Shown here one piece after another: positions 26,935 to 35,200 of a stretch of 64,000 bases of DNA (the first letter of the stretch is position 1; each line of letters begins with the position of its first letter). Below the pieces are notes generated by a model, which worked only from the letters and a program-made list of their open reading frames with translations, was not told the DNA's origin and did not search any database. The translations under genes and the position numbers were made by a program. The stretch comes from an uncultured Litoreibacter sp. (lineage in GTDB: Bacteria; Pseudomonadota; Alphaproteobacteria; Rhodobacterales; Rhodobacteraceae): contig CANNGL010000002.1 of the NCBI GenBank assembly GCA_947504205.1, positions 372,001-436,000 on the forward strand. The letters are read 5' to 3'.

Positions 26935-27351
26935 ATGAGCGATCAGATGGAAACCCTTGGGACGACATGGCTTTCTGGCGCGGGCCTGCGCCCGACCCGC
27001 CAACGCGTTGCACTGGCCGAGCTTTTGGTCGGCGATGGCAAGAACCGTCACTTTACGGCAGAAAGCCTTCATGACGCGGCCAAGACCTCAGGTGACAGTG
27101 TTTCACTGGCAACCGTGTATAATACATTGCGGGCGTTTTGTGATGCCGGGCTGATCCGAGAAGTCATGGTCGATGGCACCAAGAGCTATTTTGACACTCG
27201 GATTGACGATCACCCGCACTTCTTCTGGGAAGACAGCGGTGATTTAACCGATGCGCCGAAAGAAGATCTCGAAATCGCGTCTCTGCCCAATGCGCCACGC
27301 GGCACAGAAATCTCCAAGGTCGATGTCGTGATCCGACTGAGGCGCACCTGA
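26935..27351 (+). CDS. irr: Fur-family iron response regulator Irr
   Basis: A 138-residue Fur-superfamily regulator. The N-terminal winged helix includes LRPTRQRVALAELL and SLATVYNTLRAF, and the regulatory motif DDHPHFFWED matches the HxH heme/metal motif of Irr rather than the zinc sites of Fur. No Cys-Pro heme regulatory motif is present, as in the non-Bradyrhizobium type. The start at 26935 fits the family; the longer frame to 26803 does not. ATTAAGG (26905-26911) and CCTTAAT (26930-26936) form an inverted repeat over the start, a possible autoregulatory site. Confidence 0.9.
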   Translation: MSDQMETLGTTWLSGAGLRPTRQRVALAELLVGDGKNRHFTAESLHDAAKTSGDSVSLATVYNTLRAFCDAGLIREVMVDGTKSYFDTRIDDHPHFFWEDSGDLTDAPKEDLEIASLPNAPRGTEISKVDVVIRLRRT

Positions 27352-27360
27352 TCTTTGATC

Positions 27361-27390
27361 AGAATTGTCGGTTCACGCCGACAAAATTCT
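27361..27390 (+). terminator. Hairpin after irr (possible terminator)
   Basis: AGAATT+GTCGG (27361-27371) pairs with CCGAC+AATTCT (27378-27382 and 27385-27390) with two bulged A. Only a weak T-rich stretch follows, so termination is uncertain. It separates irr from the tRNA gene. Confidence 0.4.
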
Positions 27391-27411
27391 GGTTTATCAC
27401 CCGACATTAGC

Positions 27412-27488
27412 GACTCCATAGCTCAACTGGATAGAGCAGCTGACTTCTAATCAGCAGGTTGAGGGTTCGAGTCCTTCTGGGGTCGCCA
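27412..27488 (+). tRNA. tRNA-Arg (anticodon UCU)
   Basis: A complete 77-base tRNA with encoded CCA (27486-27488). The acceptor GACTCCA (27412-27418) pairs with TGGGGTC (27478-27484), and the anticodon stem GCTGA/TCAGC closes the loop CTTCTAA with TCT at 27446-27448. The T arm carries GGTTCGAGTCC. It decodes AGA. Such genes are frequent integration targets, but no duplicated 3' end was found nearby. Confidence 0.97.
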
Positions 27489-27551
27489 ATTACCGAAAAT
27501 TTAGTTCTCCCCACGTCACCTCTTTTTATTTGACTTTCGACACCTTATTTC

Positions 27552-27577
27552 TGAACGTAGTTCAAGAACAAGGTTCA
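27552..27577 (+). promoter_or_regulatory. Two tandem GAAC-N3-GTTC operators before tetR-type gene
   Basis: TGAACGTAGTTCA (27552-27564) and AGAACAAGGTTCA (27565-27577) abut directly and end two bases before the regulator start, covering its ribosome-binding site. The same palindrome recurs three times after the regulator gene, which strongly suggests autoregulation by the TetR-family protein. Confidence 0.75.
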
Positions 27578-27579
27578 CG

Positions 27580-28188
27580 ATGATGAGTAAGGTCGAAGAA
27601 AAACGTAATGTTCTGCGCAAGCGACTTGTTAAGGTTGCAGAAGATACGATTATTGCGGATGGGCTGAGCGGCATTCGCGCCCGCGATCTTGCCTCTGCGG
27701 CAGAATGCTCTGTTGGCGCCATCTATAACGTGTTCGGCGATCTTACCGACTTGATACTTGTCGTGAACGGGCGAACCTTCAAACGACTTGGCGCGCACGT
27801 CGTCGACCAAGTCGAAGCCCTCGATACGCAAGATGAGGTTACGATCCTGACCACGATGGGCCACGCCTATCTTGAATTTGCCGAAAAGAACCAAAACGCA
27901 TGGGCCGCCCTGTTCGAAGTCGAAATGACCACAGATCAGGAAGTTCCGGAGTGGTATTTGACGGAAATGCGTAAACTGCTGGAAATCATCGCAGCGCCAT
28001 TGGGGCGGCTTTTCCCGGAATTGGAGCAGAATCGCCTCTTTATGTTCACGCGAGCACTGTTCTCATCCGTGCATGGAATCGTTCTTTTGGGCCTTGAAAA
28101 GCGTGTCTCGGCCGTTCCGCGTGATCACTTGCGAGATATGATTTCCTTTGTTCTCAATAACTTAAACAAAAATCCCCAAATTTCCTGA
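27580..28188 (+). CDS. TetR/AcrR-family transcriptional regulator
   Basis: A 202-residue regulator with the TetR helix-turn-helix (IRARDLASAAECSVGAIYNVFGDLTDLI) at about residues 30-57 and an all-helical ligand domain. It lies between two sets of palindromes, TGAAC-N3-GTTCA, which are its probable operators; the last one overlaps its own stop codon. Downstream are an acyltransferase and a CdsA-like protein, so the ligand may be a lipid or acyl derivative. That is inference. ATG is doubled at the start (MM), and either could be used. Confidence 0.92.
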   Translation: MMSKVEEKRNVLRKRLVKVAEDTIIADGLSGIRARDLASAAECSVGAIYNVFGDLTDLILVVNGRTFKRLGAHVVDQVEALDTQDEVTILTTMGHAYLEFAEKNQNAWAALFEVEMTTDQEVPEWYLTEMRKLLEIIAAPLGRLFPELEQNRLFMFTRALFSSVHGIVLLGLEKRVSAVPRDHLRDMISFVLNNLNKNPQIS

Positions 28189-28255
28189 ACATTGTTCACT
28201 TTTTTTCTTGAACACCGTTCAGGAATCAGTATGTTGAATGCATGAACGTTGTTCA
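28186..28255 (+). promoter_or_regulatory. Promoter with three TetR-type operators
   Basis: TGAACATTGTTCA (28186-28198), TGAACACCGTTCA (28209-28221) and TGAACGTTGTTCA (28243-28255) are near-perfect copies of one palindrome. A promoter-like pair TTGAAC (28208-28213) and TATGTT (28230-28235), 16 bases apart, is threaded through them, with the -35 inside the middle operator and the third copy at the expected transcription start. Repression of the following leader and lipid genes is therefore likely. Confidence 0.7.
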
Positions 28256-28271
28256 CGAAAGGGGGTTGTCA

Positions 28272-28598
28272 ATGTTCTCAGTATCGAAAGCCAAATCTGG
28301 CGGAGTGAGTGGCCGCAATAATCAACAGATTGAACGTGATCTCGATGCCCAATTATTTTGTTGGATGGAGAGGGGCACAACTGGCTTTCATCGCTTAATA
28401 AGTAAGGGATTTACCCTGATAACTCCCAACCTGGACGTGTCGCCGTTTCCGTCCCGTTACGGCACCCCAATGACACGTGGCACCTGTGCTCCAACAGGTC
28501 TGCCTCTTCCCCGTATGGCCGTGAGCCCGTCCTGGCTCACTGGCGGTGCAGGTGCCCTTGCCAGGTTTGAGCTGCAACGATCATGGGCAGGTGCATAA
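28272..28598 (+). CDS. Possible small protein in the leader region (doubtful)
   Basis: An open frame of 108 codons starts at an ATG with a good Shine-Dalgarno (AAAGGGGG, seven bases upstream). The first third (RNNQQIERDLDAQLFCWMERG) looks protein-like. The rest runs through the highly structured segment 28423-28571 and looks unlike protein (rich in Pro, Gly, Ser, Thr). It may be a short leader protein, a frame disrupted downstream, or chance. No family is recognised. Confidence 0.25.
   Translation: MFSVSKAKSGGVSGRNNQQIERDLDAQLFCWMERGTTGFHRLISKGFTLITPNLDVSPFPSRYGTPMTRGTCAPTGLPLPRMAVSPSWLTGGAGALARFELQRSWAGA
28423..28571 (+). ncRNA. Candidate structured leader RNA (three-way junction)
   Basis: Contiguous helices can be drawn by hand. 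P1 pairs 28428-28434 with 28561-28567 (7 bp). P2 pairs 28435-28441 with 28472-28478 (7 bp) and continues as 28442-28446/28459-28463. P3 pairs 28479-28486 with 28549-28556 (8 bp) and contains a hairpin at 28521-28540 (7 bp, plus 3 bp beyond a bulge). P1, P2 and P3 abut with almost no unpaired bases, as in folded regulatory RNAs. An alternative hairpin, 28482-28487/28494-28499, competes with P3. No known riboswitch class was recognised. A cis-regulatory or small-RNA role is inferred. Confidence 0.5.
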
Positions 28599-28654
28599 CC
28601 AGTACCGTTTCGCAGGCAAACTCGGCGAAACACTTTTCCCAACCCACCTGTTCG

Positions 28655-28688
28655 CCGCGCCCTGTCCCTTCCCGACAGGGCGCGGTTT
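28655..28688 (+). terminator. Very stable terminator-like hairpin before the acyltransferase
   Basis: 28655-28666 pairs perfectly with 28674-28685 (12 bp, mostly G-C) around a seven-base loop, then TTTCCC. The U-run is short. Its base overlaps a competing 7-bp helix (28623-28629/28651-28657), an arrangement seen in terminator/antiterminator switches. It lies 59 bases before the acyltransferase start. Confidence 0.55.
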
Positions 28689-28746
28689 CCCTTGCGTTCA
28701 GACAGGTGTGCGGTCCAATCTCTTTCGAACATCCAATGGGAGATAC

Positions 28747-29385
28747 ATGCGCGCATTCCTCGCAGTCGTGACGGGCCAGATACTGGCCATCTTTTGCCGC
28801 TTCATTACCGCCGTGCGCGCGGACTGGCGCGGCATAGAACCCGTCCGGCGTCAGCGGATCTATTATGCAAATCATACATCAAACGCGGATTTGCCTCTAA
28901 TCTGGACGGTCCTGCCCCCATTGATGCGGCGCGAGACCCGTCCTGTTGCTGCCGCAGATTACTGGTTGAAGAACAAACTGCGCGCTTTCGCAGGGGGCGA
29001 AGTTTTTCGTGCCGTTCTGATTGATCGACGAAAAGAACATCAGGATGCCGATCCAATCGACAAGATTGTTGCCGCACTCGACGAAGGCGCATCGATCATC
29101 ATTTTTCCGGAAGGGGGGCGCAATCGCTCAGAAGATCCGCTGATGCCGTTCAAAGCGGGCCTCTACAACATCGCCAAAGCCCGACCGGGGGTCGATCTAG
29201 TGCCAACCTGGATCGACAATATCGCTTCCATAATGCCATCTGGCGAGATCATCCCGGTGCCTCTGGCCTGCACAGTGATTTTTGGGGCACCCCTGCACGT
29301 GGAAGAAAACGAAGACAAAGATGGGTTCTTGAACCGAACATCTGCCGCACTTCTTGAGCTTATTCCAACCCGAGACGACACATGA
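28747..29385 (+). CDS. PlsC-like lysophospholipid acyltransferase
   Basis: A 212-residue membrane-associated acyltransferase. Motif I is NHTSNAD (N-H-x-S-x-x-D) and motif III is FPEGGRNRS, both diagnostic of the glycerolipid acyltransferase family. An N-terminal hydrophobic stretch anchors it. The start at 28747 follows GGGAG; the frame continues upstream to 28546 but that part is the leader. The protein is slightly short for PlsC, and together with the CdsA-like gene it overlaps (ATGA), it forms a lipid module under apparent TetR control, probably an accessory to the housekeeping pathway. Confidence 0.87.
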   Translation: MRAFLAVVTGQILAIFCRFITAVRADWRGIEPVRRQRIYYANHTSNADLPLIWTVLPPLMRRETRPVAAADYWLKNKLRAFAGGEVFRAVLIDRRKEHQDADPIDKIVAALDEGASIIIFPEGGRNRSEDPLMPFKAGLYNIAKARPGVDLVPTWIDNIASIMPSGEIIPVPLACTVIFGAPLHVEENEDKDGFLNRTSAALLELIPTRDDT

Positions 29386-30326
29386 CCGAGACTTCCAATG
29401 ACATGTTGCTTGTGGGGCTCGCTGTTTTGGGGCTTTTGTTTCTGGCCAGCATAGGCGGTGAGGTTCTACGCGCGCGTTTGGCCGCGGATGAAACACATCC
29501 GACCGTCGAAACCTATCTGACGCGGGTGCAAAGCTGGTGGTTCATGGCAGGGTGCGCAGTCTTCGCACTGCTCACCGGACCTTGGGCGATTGTTCTACTT
29601 TTTGCGTTTTGTTCATTCGCCGCACTTCGCGAGTTCCTGACCCTGACGACAAAGACCAAGGCTGACCACTGGGCGCTGGTTGCAGCCTTCTATGTGATCC
29701 TGCCGGGACAATACGCGTTGGTCTGGTTCAACCAAACCGGGCTCGCGACAACGTTGATCCCTGTCTATGCCTTCCTATTTTTGCCGATCTTGTCAGCACT
29801 CAGGGGCGCGGGGAAAGCCTTTCTGGAAAGGATATCCGAGACCCAATGGGCGCTGATGATCTGCGTTTTCTGCGCGTCCCACGTGCCTTTGCTGATAGGA
29901 CTTGAGATCGAAGGGTATGGTGAACGATCGCTTTTGTTGATCGCCTGGCTCGTGCTGATTGTTCAATTGGGTGACTTGATGGAGTATTTTGCAGGCCGCA
30001 GGATCGGCAAACGCAAGATTGCGTCAGAAATTTCCCCAAAGACATTGGAAGGTATCGCCTGCGGAACACTATTTGCCATGGCTGCGGGCGCACTTCTGAG
30101 CTGGATCACGCCATTTAACCCGCTTCAGGCTGCTATTATGGCCGCCCCAGTCTTTTTGGTGGGGGTCGGGGGCAATCTTGTTCTCGCATCAATCAAGACA
30201 GACAGGGGGATCCGCAATTGGGGCCATCTCATACCAGGTCAAGGCGGCTTCGTAGATCAACTCGACAGCGTATTTTTTGCAGCCCCCCTGTTTTATCACA
30301 TGACCCGGTTTTTCTGGACCACCTGA
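29382..30326 (+). CDS. Divergent phosphatidate cytidylyltransferase-like membrane protein (CdsA family)
   Basis: A 314-residue integral membrane protein with about eight hydrophobic helices. The C-terminal CdsA signature is recognisable but altered: the segment KTDRGIRNWGHLIPGQGG, then D-Q-L-D, has Arg-Asn for the usual Lys-Asp, Gln for the PGHGG histidine and Gln for the Arg/Lys before the last Asp. The aspartates are kept. It resembles the YnbB-type paralogues rather than housekeeping CdsA. Translationally coupled to the acyltransferase, it may make or transfer an unusual activated lipid. Activity is uncertain. Confidence 0.8.
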   Translation: MTETSNDMLLVGLAVLGLLFLASIGGEVLRARLAADETHPTVETYLTRVQSWWFMAGCAVFALLTGPWAIVLLFAFCSFAALREFLTLTTKTKADHWALVAAFYVILPGQYALVWFNQTGLATTLIPVYAFLFLPILSALRGAGKAFLERISETQWALMICVFCASHVPLLIGLEIEGYGERSLLLIAWLVLIVQLGDLMEYFAGRRIGKRKIASEISPKTLEGIACGTLFAMAAGALLSWITPFNPLQAAIMAAPVFLVGVGGNLVLASIKTDRGIRNWGHLIPGQGGFVDQLDSVFFAAPLFYHMTRFFWTT

Positions 30327-30329
30327 CGC

Positions 30330-31532
30330 CTAAGCCTCCGATTGAGCCAGCTTGCCGGGTGATTCACGAATAGGCAGATGTAGCAGCGTCGCCAGCAATC
30401 CGAGAACGATCGCAGCCCACCACATTGCCGAATAATCCTGATTAAGATCGTAAAGGCGCCCACCTAACCAGGCACCGATGAAAGCGCCTGTCTGATGGCT
30501 CAGGAATACAAGACCCACCAAAGTAGAGAAGAAACGCAAACCCTGAGTTTGTGCGACAAGCCCAGTCGTCAATGGCACGGTAGAAAGCCAAAGCAATCCC
30601 ATAATTGCGGAAAAGATATAAATACTGACAGGGGAGAGCGGCAGAAGAATGAAAGCGGTGATAACGACCGCGCGCGCAAAATATATGCCCGACAGAACTT
30701 TCTTCTTGGAATAGACTTTCCCTGACCAGCCAGACAGAAATGATCCGGCTATGTTGAACAGCCCAATCAGCGCCAACGACCACGCACCAACCACCGCGGG
30801 CAATCCTTCATCGACGATATAGGCGGGCAGATGAGTTTGAATAAAGCTCACGTGAAAGCCACATACGAAAAATCCAAAGAACAGCAAAACATAGGCTCGT
30901 TCAGAGAACGCCGTGCGAACCGCGTGCCCGAAACCACCTTCCGCTGAAGCCACAGCAGTTGGGCGCGATACCCGCGCAATCAGATAAAGCGGCGGCAATA
31001 TCAGCAGGAAGCTGGCCGCAATCACCAGAATGGATGTCTGCCACCCCAACCAGCTCATCAAGAGATTGGACAGCGGCGCTGCGACAAACATCCCGGTGGA
31101 TGCTGCGGCTGTGCCAAGCCCAAGCACGAAACTACGTTGTTCAGCAGAGACAACCTTACCCAGCGCCACAATGACGACCGGGAAGGAACACGCACCTGTT
31201 CCAACACCCACGATCAAGCCAGAGGCCACAAAGACGGTCGGATCAACAACAGCGCCACGCAAGAAGAAACCCAGCGCAGACACGACCGCGCCAAAGGCCA
31301 ACACGCGGGCAGTCCCAAATCGATCGGCCACCATACCTGCCAAAGGCTGAGTAATGCCCCAGCAGAGCGCCTGAATCGCCATGGAGAGCGAAAACACCTC
31401 CCGGCCCCAACCCAACTCGGCCGACATAGGCCGCATGAACACGCCAAAGGTGGCAGCAAATCCGAACCCGACAAAGGCGACCATGCACCCTGCGACGATC
31501 GCGCCTCTGACGTCCTGAGTTGTCTGTTGCAT
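30330..31532 (-). CDS. MFS transporter
   Basis: A 400-residue, 12-helix major-facilitator protein with motif A-like sequence (GMVADRFGTARVL) and the N-terminal FGFAATFGVFMRPMSAELGW typical of the oxalate/formate and monocarboxylate-type MFS group. No linked enzyme gene indicates the substrate. It ends three bases from the convergent CdsA-like gene. Confidence 0.88.
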   Translation of the reverse strand: MQQTTQDVRGAIVAGCMVAFVGFGFAATFGVFMRPMSAELGWGREVFSLSMAIQALCWGITQPLAGMVADRFGTARVLAFGAVVSALGFFLRGAVVDPTVFVASGLIVGVGTGACSFPVVIVALGKVVSAEQRSFVLGLGTAAASTGMFVAAPLSNLLMSWLGWQTSILVIAASFLLILPPLYLIARVSRPTAVASAEGGFGHAVRTAFSERAYVLLFFGFFVCGFHVSFIQTHLPAYIVDEGLPAVVGAWSLALIGLFNIAGSFLSGWSGKVYSKKKVLSGIYFARAVVITAFILLPLSPVSIYIFSAIMGLLWLSTVPLTTGLVAQTQGLRFFSTLVGLVFLSHQTGAFIGAWLGGRLYDLNQDYSAMWWAAIVLGLLATLLHLPIRESPGKLAQSEA

Positions 31533-31612
31533 GCCCGCACTCCCAGCTATCCGTTAGAACAGGCTACGGCGCTTGGCTAACATACAGAAATGAAATCTCG
31601 TGATAGTTCGGA

Positions 31613-31924
31613 TTAGTGGGTCCAAACGGTCCGACGGTTGGTCGCGAAGTTGTCGCCATAACCACCCGCCCGGATATTGGGCTTCCGGGTTTTTGGCTCC
31701 ATGACCACGGCCTCCAGCCCATGCTCTTCGGCGTAGTCCAGCGCAGCCTCTTTGCTGTCAAAGTTCAGTCGAACCTGCGATTGCGTGTCGTTGGAGGAGG
31801 TCCAGCCCATCAACGGATCAACCTCACGGCGAGAGGCCGGAGCAAACTCCAAAACCCAACCCCTGGTTTTTGCCGTACCTGACGACATGGCAGTTTTGGC
31901 TGGTTTGAATATGCGTGCTCGCAT
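31613..31924 (-). CDS. NDUFS4-like accessory subunit of respiratory complex I
   Basis: A 103-residue protein with the ETC complex I subunit conserved region: [19 protein letters not shown] at the start, then [22 protein letters not shown] and a C-terminal NRRTVWTH. Alphaproteobacteria keep this homologue of mitochondrial NDUFS4 away from the nuo operon. It probably stabilises the NADH-oxidising arm of complex I on the cytoplasmic side. Confidence 0.92.
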   Translation of the reverse strand: MRARIFKPAKTAMSSGTAKTRGWVLEFAPASRREVDPLMGWTSSNDTQSQVRLNFDSKEAALDYAEEHGLEAVVMEPKTRKPNIRAGGYGDNFATNRRTVWTH

Positions 31925-32052
31925 GGACGATCTCTCCCAAAGTCTTGATCTCTATATCAGCAAACTGACAGATGATGGCAAGAGGCTCACTGCCGCACCT
32001 TGAACAAGAACAAAAACAGATCATCTTAAGCGAAGCTTAAGGAATCGCTTTG

Positions 32053-34248
32053 ATGCACAACAATTCACCTGAATCCATGCCTGTCCTCACACACGCGCCC
32101 ACAGAAGATGTGCGCGCGCGCTTGAAGCTGGAAGGTGGCAAGGCTTTCAAATTGCACACTGAATTTGAACCTGCGGGCGACCAACCGACCGCGATCAAGG
32201 AACTCGTGGCAGGTGTGGTTGATGGCGATCAGGATCAGGTGCTGCTTGGCGCGACCGGGACCGGCAAAACCTTCACAATGGCCAAGGTGATCGAAGAAAC
32301 ACAACGCCCGGCGATCATTCTGGCGCCAAACAAGACACTGGCCGCGCAACTTTACGGAGAGTTCAAGGGATTCTTTCCCGACAATGCGGTCGAGTACTTC
32401 GTTTCGTACTACGACTATTACCAGCCCGAGGCCTATGTGGCGCGGTCGGACACGTATATCGAGAAAGAAAGCCAGATCAACGAGCAGATCGACCGGATGC
32501 GCCACTCCGCCACCCGGGCTCTGCTTGAGCGAGATGACGTCATCATCGTGGCCTCGGTGTCGTGTATTTACGGCATCGGCTCGGTCGAGACCTACGGGGC
32601 GATGACCCAAGACCTCCATGCAGGCAAGGAATACGACCAGCGCAAGGTCATGGCCGATTTGGTGGCCCAGCAGTACCGGCGCAACGATCAGGCCTTCCAG
32701 CGAGGCTCATTCCGGGTCCGCGGCGACAGTCTTGAGATCTGGCCTGCCCACCTTGAAGACCGCGCCTGGCGCCTGTCATTCTTCGGTGAAGAGCTAGAGA
32801 CGATTGTCGAATTTGATCCGTTGACCGGCAAGAAAACCGACGATTTCGAACGGGTTCGTGTCTACGCCAACTCCCACTACGTCACGCCGCGCCCGACCAT
32901 GCAGCAGGCCATTAAAGGCATCAAAGCTGAGCTTGGCATTCGGCTGAAACAACTTGTCGATGATGGCAAACTTCTGGAGGCACAACGCCTCGAGCAACGC
33001 ACAAACTTCGATCTGGAGATGCTGGAAGCCACAGGCGTCTGCAACGGGATCGAAAACTACTCGCGCTATCTGACAGGGCGGGCCCCCGGTGAGCCGCCCC
33101 CGACCCTGTTTGAGTTCATCCCTGACAACGCGATCGTCTTCGCAGATGAAAGCCATGTCTCGGTCCCACAGATCGGTGGCATGTACCGCGGTGACTACCG
33201 ACGCAAGTTCACACTGGCAGAGCATGGTTTCCGCCTGCCGTCCTGTATGGACAACCGGCCGCTCAAGTTCGAAGAATGGGATGCGATGCGCCCACAATCG
33301 GTCTTCGTGTCCGCCACACCCGCTGCTTGGGAGATCGAACAAACGGGCGGCGTCTTTGTGGAGCAGGTCATTCGCCCCACGGGCCTTCTGGATCCGGTGA
33401 TCGAAATCCGCCCCGTGGAGACACAGGTGGATGACGTGATGGACGAAATCCGCCGCGTCACGAAAGACGGCTTCAGAACGCTTGTGACGACGCTGACCAA
33501 ACGCATGGCCGAGGACCTGACAGAATACCTGCATGAACAAGGTATTAAGGTGCGTTACATGCATTCCGATATCGACACACTCGAACGCATCGAAATCCTG
33601 CGTGACCTGCGCCTTGGCGCGTTTGATGTGCTGGTGGGCATCAACCTGCTGCGCGAGGGTCTCGACATACCCGAATGCGGCCTCGTTGCTATCCTGGACG
33701 CCGATAAGGAGGGGTTCCTGCGCTCCGAGACATCACTGATCCAAACCGTAGGCCGTGCCGCTCGAAATGCCGATGGCAAGGTGATCATGTATGCCGACCG
33801 GATCACCGGCTCGATGGAGCGCGCCATCGGTGAAACCGAACGCCGCCGCGCCAAACAGATGGCGTATAACGAGAAGCACGGTATCACCCCTGAGACGGTT
33901 AAGAAGAACGTCGAAGACGTGCTGGCGGGCCTCTACAAAGGCGACGTCGACATGAACCGCGTCACCGCGAAAGTGGATCAACCCACAGGTGCGAACCTGC
34001 AAGCCGTTCTGGATGGATTGCGTACCGATATGCGCAAAGCAGCAGAGAATCTAGAATTTGAGGAAGCCGCGCGCCTGCGGGACGAGGTCAAGCGCCTGGA
34101 AACGGTCGATCTGGTGATCTCCGATGACCCGCTGGCCCGCCAATACGCCGTCGAGAAGGCAGTCGAAGACGGCAAGAAGGCCAGCGGTCGATCAACGGCC
34201 GGGAGGCCGGGGCAACGAGGTGGGAATGTGAAGCGGAGGAAGCGATAG
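32053..34248 (+). CDS. uvrB: Excinuclease ABC subunit B
   Basis: UvrB verifies lesions in nucleotide excision repair and loads UvrC. The 731-residue protein shows the Walker A site GATGTGKT, the beta-hairpin region around [10 protein letters not shown], helicase motif [14 protein letters not shown], the QTVGRAARN motif VI and a C-terminal UVR domain ([15 protein letters not shown]). I use the ATG at 32053 with AAGGA upstream; the TTG three bases earlier is less likely. A perfect 7-bp palindrome, CTTAAGC-GAA-GCTTAAG (32025-32041), precedes the start. No alphaproteobacterial LexA box was seen. Confidence 0.97.
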   Translation: MHNNSPESMPVLTHAPTEDVRARLKLEGGKAFKLHTEFEPAGDQPTAIKELVAGVVDGDQDQVLLGATGTGKTFTMAKVIEETQRPAIILAPNKTLAAQLYGEFKGFFPDNAVEYFVSYYDYYQPEAYVARSDTYIEKESQINEQIDRMRHSATRALLERDDVIIVASVSCIYGIGSVETYGAMTQDLHAGKEYDQRKVMADLVAQQYRRNDQAFQRGSFRVRGDSLEIWPAHLEDRAWRLSFFGEELETIVEFDPLTGKKTDDFERVRVYANSHYVTPRPTMQQAIKGIKAELGIRLKQLVDDGKLLEAQRLEQRTNFDLEMLEATGVCNGIENYSRYLTGRAPGEPPPTLFEFIPDNAIVFADESHVSVPQIGGMYRGDYRRKFTLAEHGFRLPSCMDNRPLKFEEWDAMRPQSVFVSATPAAWEIEQTGGVFVEQVIRPTGLLDPVIEIRPVETQVDDVMDEIRRVTKDGFRTLVTTLTKRMAEDLTEYLHEQGIKVRYMHSDIDTLERIEILRDLRLGAFDVLVGINLLREGLDIPECGLVAILDADKEGFLRSETSLIQTVGRAARNADGKVIMYADRITGSMERAIGETERRRAKQMAYNEKHGITPETVKKNVEDVLAGLYKGDVDMNRVTAKVDQPTGANLQAVLDGLRTDMRKAAENLEFEEAARLRDEVKRLETVDLVISDDPLARQYAVEKAVEDGKKASGRSTAGRPGQRGGNVKRRKR

Positions 34249-34319
34249 ATTGGTCCAGAACAGCCTTAGGGCTGATTCAGGGACAACAGGAAGCGGAAGG
34301 TGGGTAAAATTTGCCCACG

Positions 34320-34640
34320 CTAGCCAAACACCTCGGCCACGTCATACATCACCGGCTCGAAACTCTTGCACAGCCCACCAATCACCCGGTTCCGCGTGCG
34401 CATTTCGTCAGTGCGCAGCATCGCCTGAAAATCTTCGCGGCGCTGCCATTGGGAATAGTTGGCGATCCGGGTCTGGGCGTCGTTCACATGCAGCGCAGCA
34501 GAGATAAAGCCCGGTTGTTTAGAGATGAATACCGCATAAGCCTCGGTCAGCTCATCAAGCAAATCCTGGCAGGTTCCCGGTGTCATCTCAAAGGTCGTAA
34601 TCACGGTTTGGCATTGAATCATGGTCGAAATGTCCAGCAT
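34320..34640 (-). CDS. Antibiotic biosynthesis monooxygenase-domain protein
   Basis: A 106-residue ABM/dimeric alpha-beta-barrel protein (VITTFEMTPGTCQDLLDELTEAY, then FISAALHVNDAQTRIANYSQW). Proteins of this fold include heme-degrading and quinol monooxygenases as well as non-enzymatic stress proteins. The start at 34640 has AGGAGGG seven bases upstream. No partner gene hints at the substrate. Confidence 0.82.
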   Translation of the reverse strand: MLDISTMIQCQTVITTFEMTPGTCQDLLDELTEAYAVFISKQPGFISAALHVNDAQTRIANYSQWQRREDFQAMLRTDEMRTRNRVIGGLCKSFEPVMYDVAEVFG

Positions 34641-34719
34641 CGAGCAGCCCTCCTGCCCTAAGCCTACCACAAAAAGCCAACCCTGACCTGTGCACCCGAT
34701 TGTCCATGTGCGAAACGAA

Positions 34720-34747
34720 AAAGCCCCGCCAGACTTGGCGGGGCTTT
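34720..34747 (-). terminator. Rho-independent terminator of the small anchored protein gene
   Basis: 34720-34731 pairs with 34736-34747 (12 bp) around a four-base loop. On the minus strand a T-rich run follows (TTTTTCG). It lies 18 bases past the stop of the gene at 34766. Confidence 0.9.
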
Positions 34748-34765
34748 CAGTAGAGTAGCTGGTGC

Positions 34766-35062
34766 TTAGTTCTGAAGAACTTGACCGTCTTCTTCCGGTG
34801 CGTCCACATCGATCGTCGGCAATGTCACTGTTGCTTCCTGTGTCGTGATCTCAATGTCTGGCACAGTCACTGTTTCTTCGGTTGAGCCAACGGAGATTGT
34901 GCCAACCTCTGCGTCAAACTCTGGCAGATTGCCCCCTTCAACACTGACATCCACGTCGGGCAGGCGTGCCTCTTCGGTCTGATTAATGTCGACCATATAG
35001 ATGCCAAACCCAATGGCAGCAGCAGCGACAACAATGGCAATAACGGATGCGGACGTCTTCAT
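34766..35062 (-). CDS. Small membrane-anchored acidic protein, unknown
   Basis: A 98-residue protein. The N-terminus is a single hydrophobic segment (about residues 6-24), followed by a very acidic exported part made of repeated valine/threonine-rich strands such as VTVPDIEI and VTLPTIDVD. There are no cysteines and no recognised domain. GGAGAT lies before the ATG and a strong terminator follows, so it is a real monocistronic gene. A periplasmic structural or stress role is only a guess. Confidence 0.75.
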   Translation of the reverse strand: MKTSASVIAIVVAAAAIGFGIYMVDINQTEEARLPDVDVSVEGGNLPEFDAEVGTISVGSTEETVTVPDIEITTQEATVTLPTIDVDAPEEDGQVLQN

Positions 35063-35200
35063 AACAAATCTCCAATTTCTGCCGAGGCAATGACCTTGGC
35101 TTCTTCAGAGATACAATTCGGAACCCATTGTTCTGGTTCCCAAAAATATAGAATTTTCGGCAAGAGGGTTGCTTACCTCTAGGAAAACAAAGGGCCGCGG

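Noticed and set aside
27412-27488. tRNA-Arg as the attachment site of an integrated element
   Set aside because: No integrase and no repeated tRNA 3' end was found downstream in the window.
28423-28571. Known riboswitch, RNase P, tmRNA or SRP RNA in the leader
   Set aside because: None of the conserved core sequences of TPP, cobalamin, SAM, FMN or glycine riboswitches, nor the RNase P P4, tmRNA or SRP domain IV motifs, could be seen on either strand.
28537-28875. Minus-strand frame across the leader and acyltransferase start
   Set aside because: No ribosome-binding site, overlaps the conserved acyltransferase N-terminus, and has no recognisable domain.
32000-32052. LexA (SOS) box before uvrB
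   Set aside because: GAAC repeats are present but spaced two bases apart, not the GTTC-N7-GTTC of alphaproteobacterial LexA.
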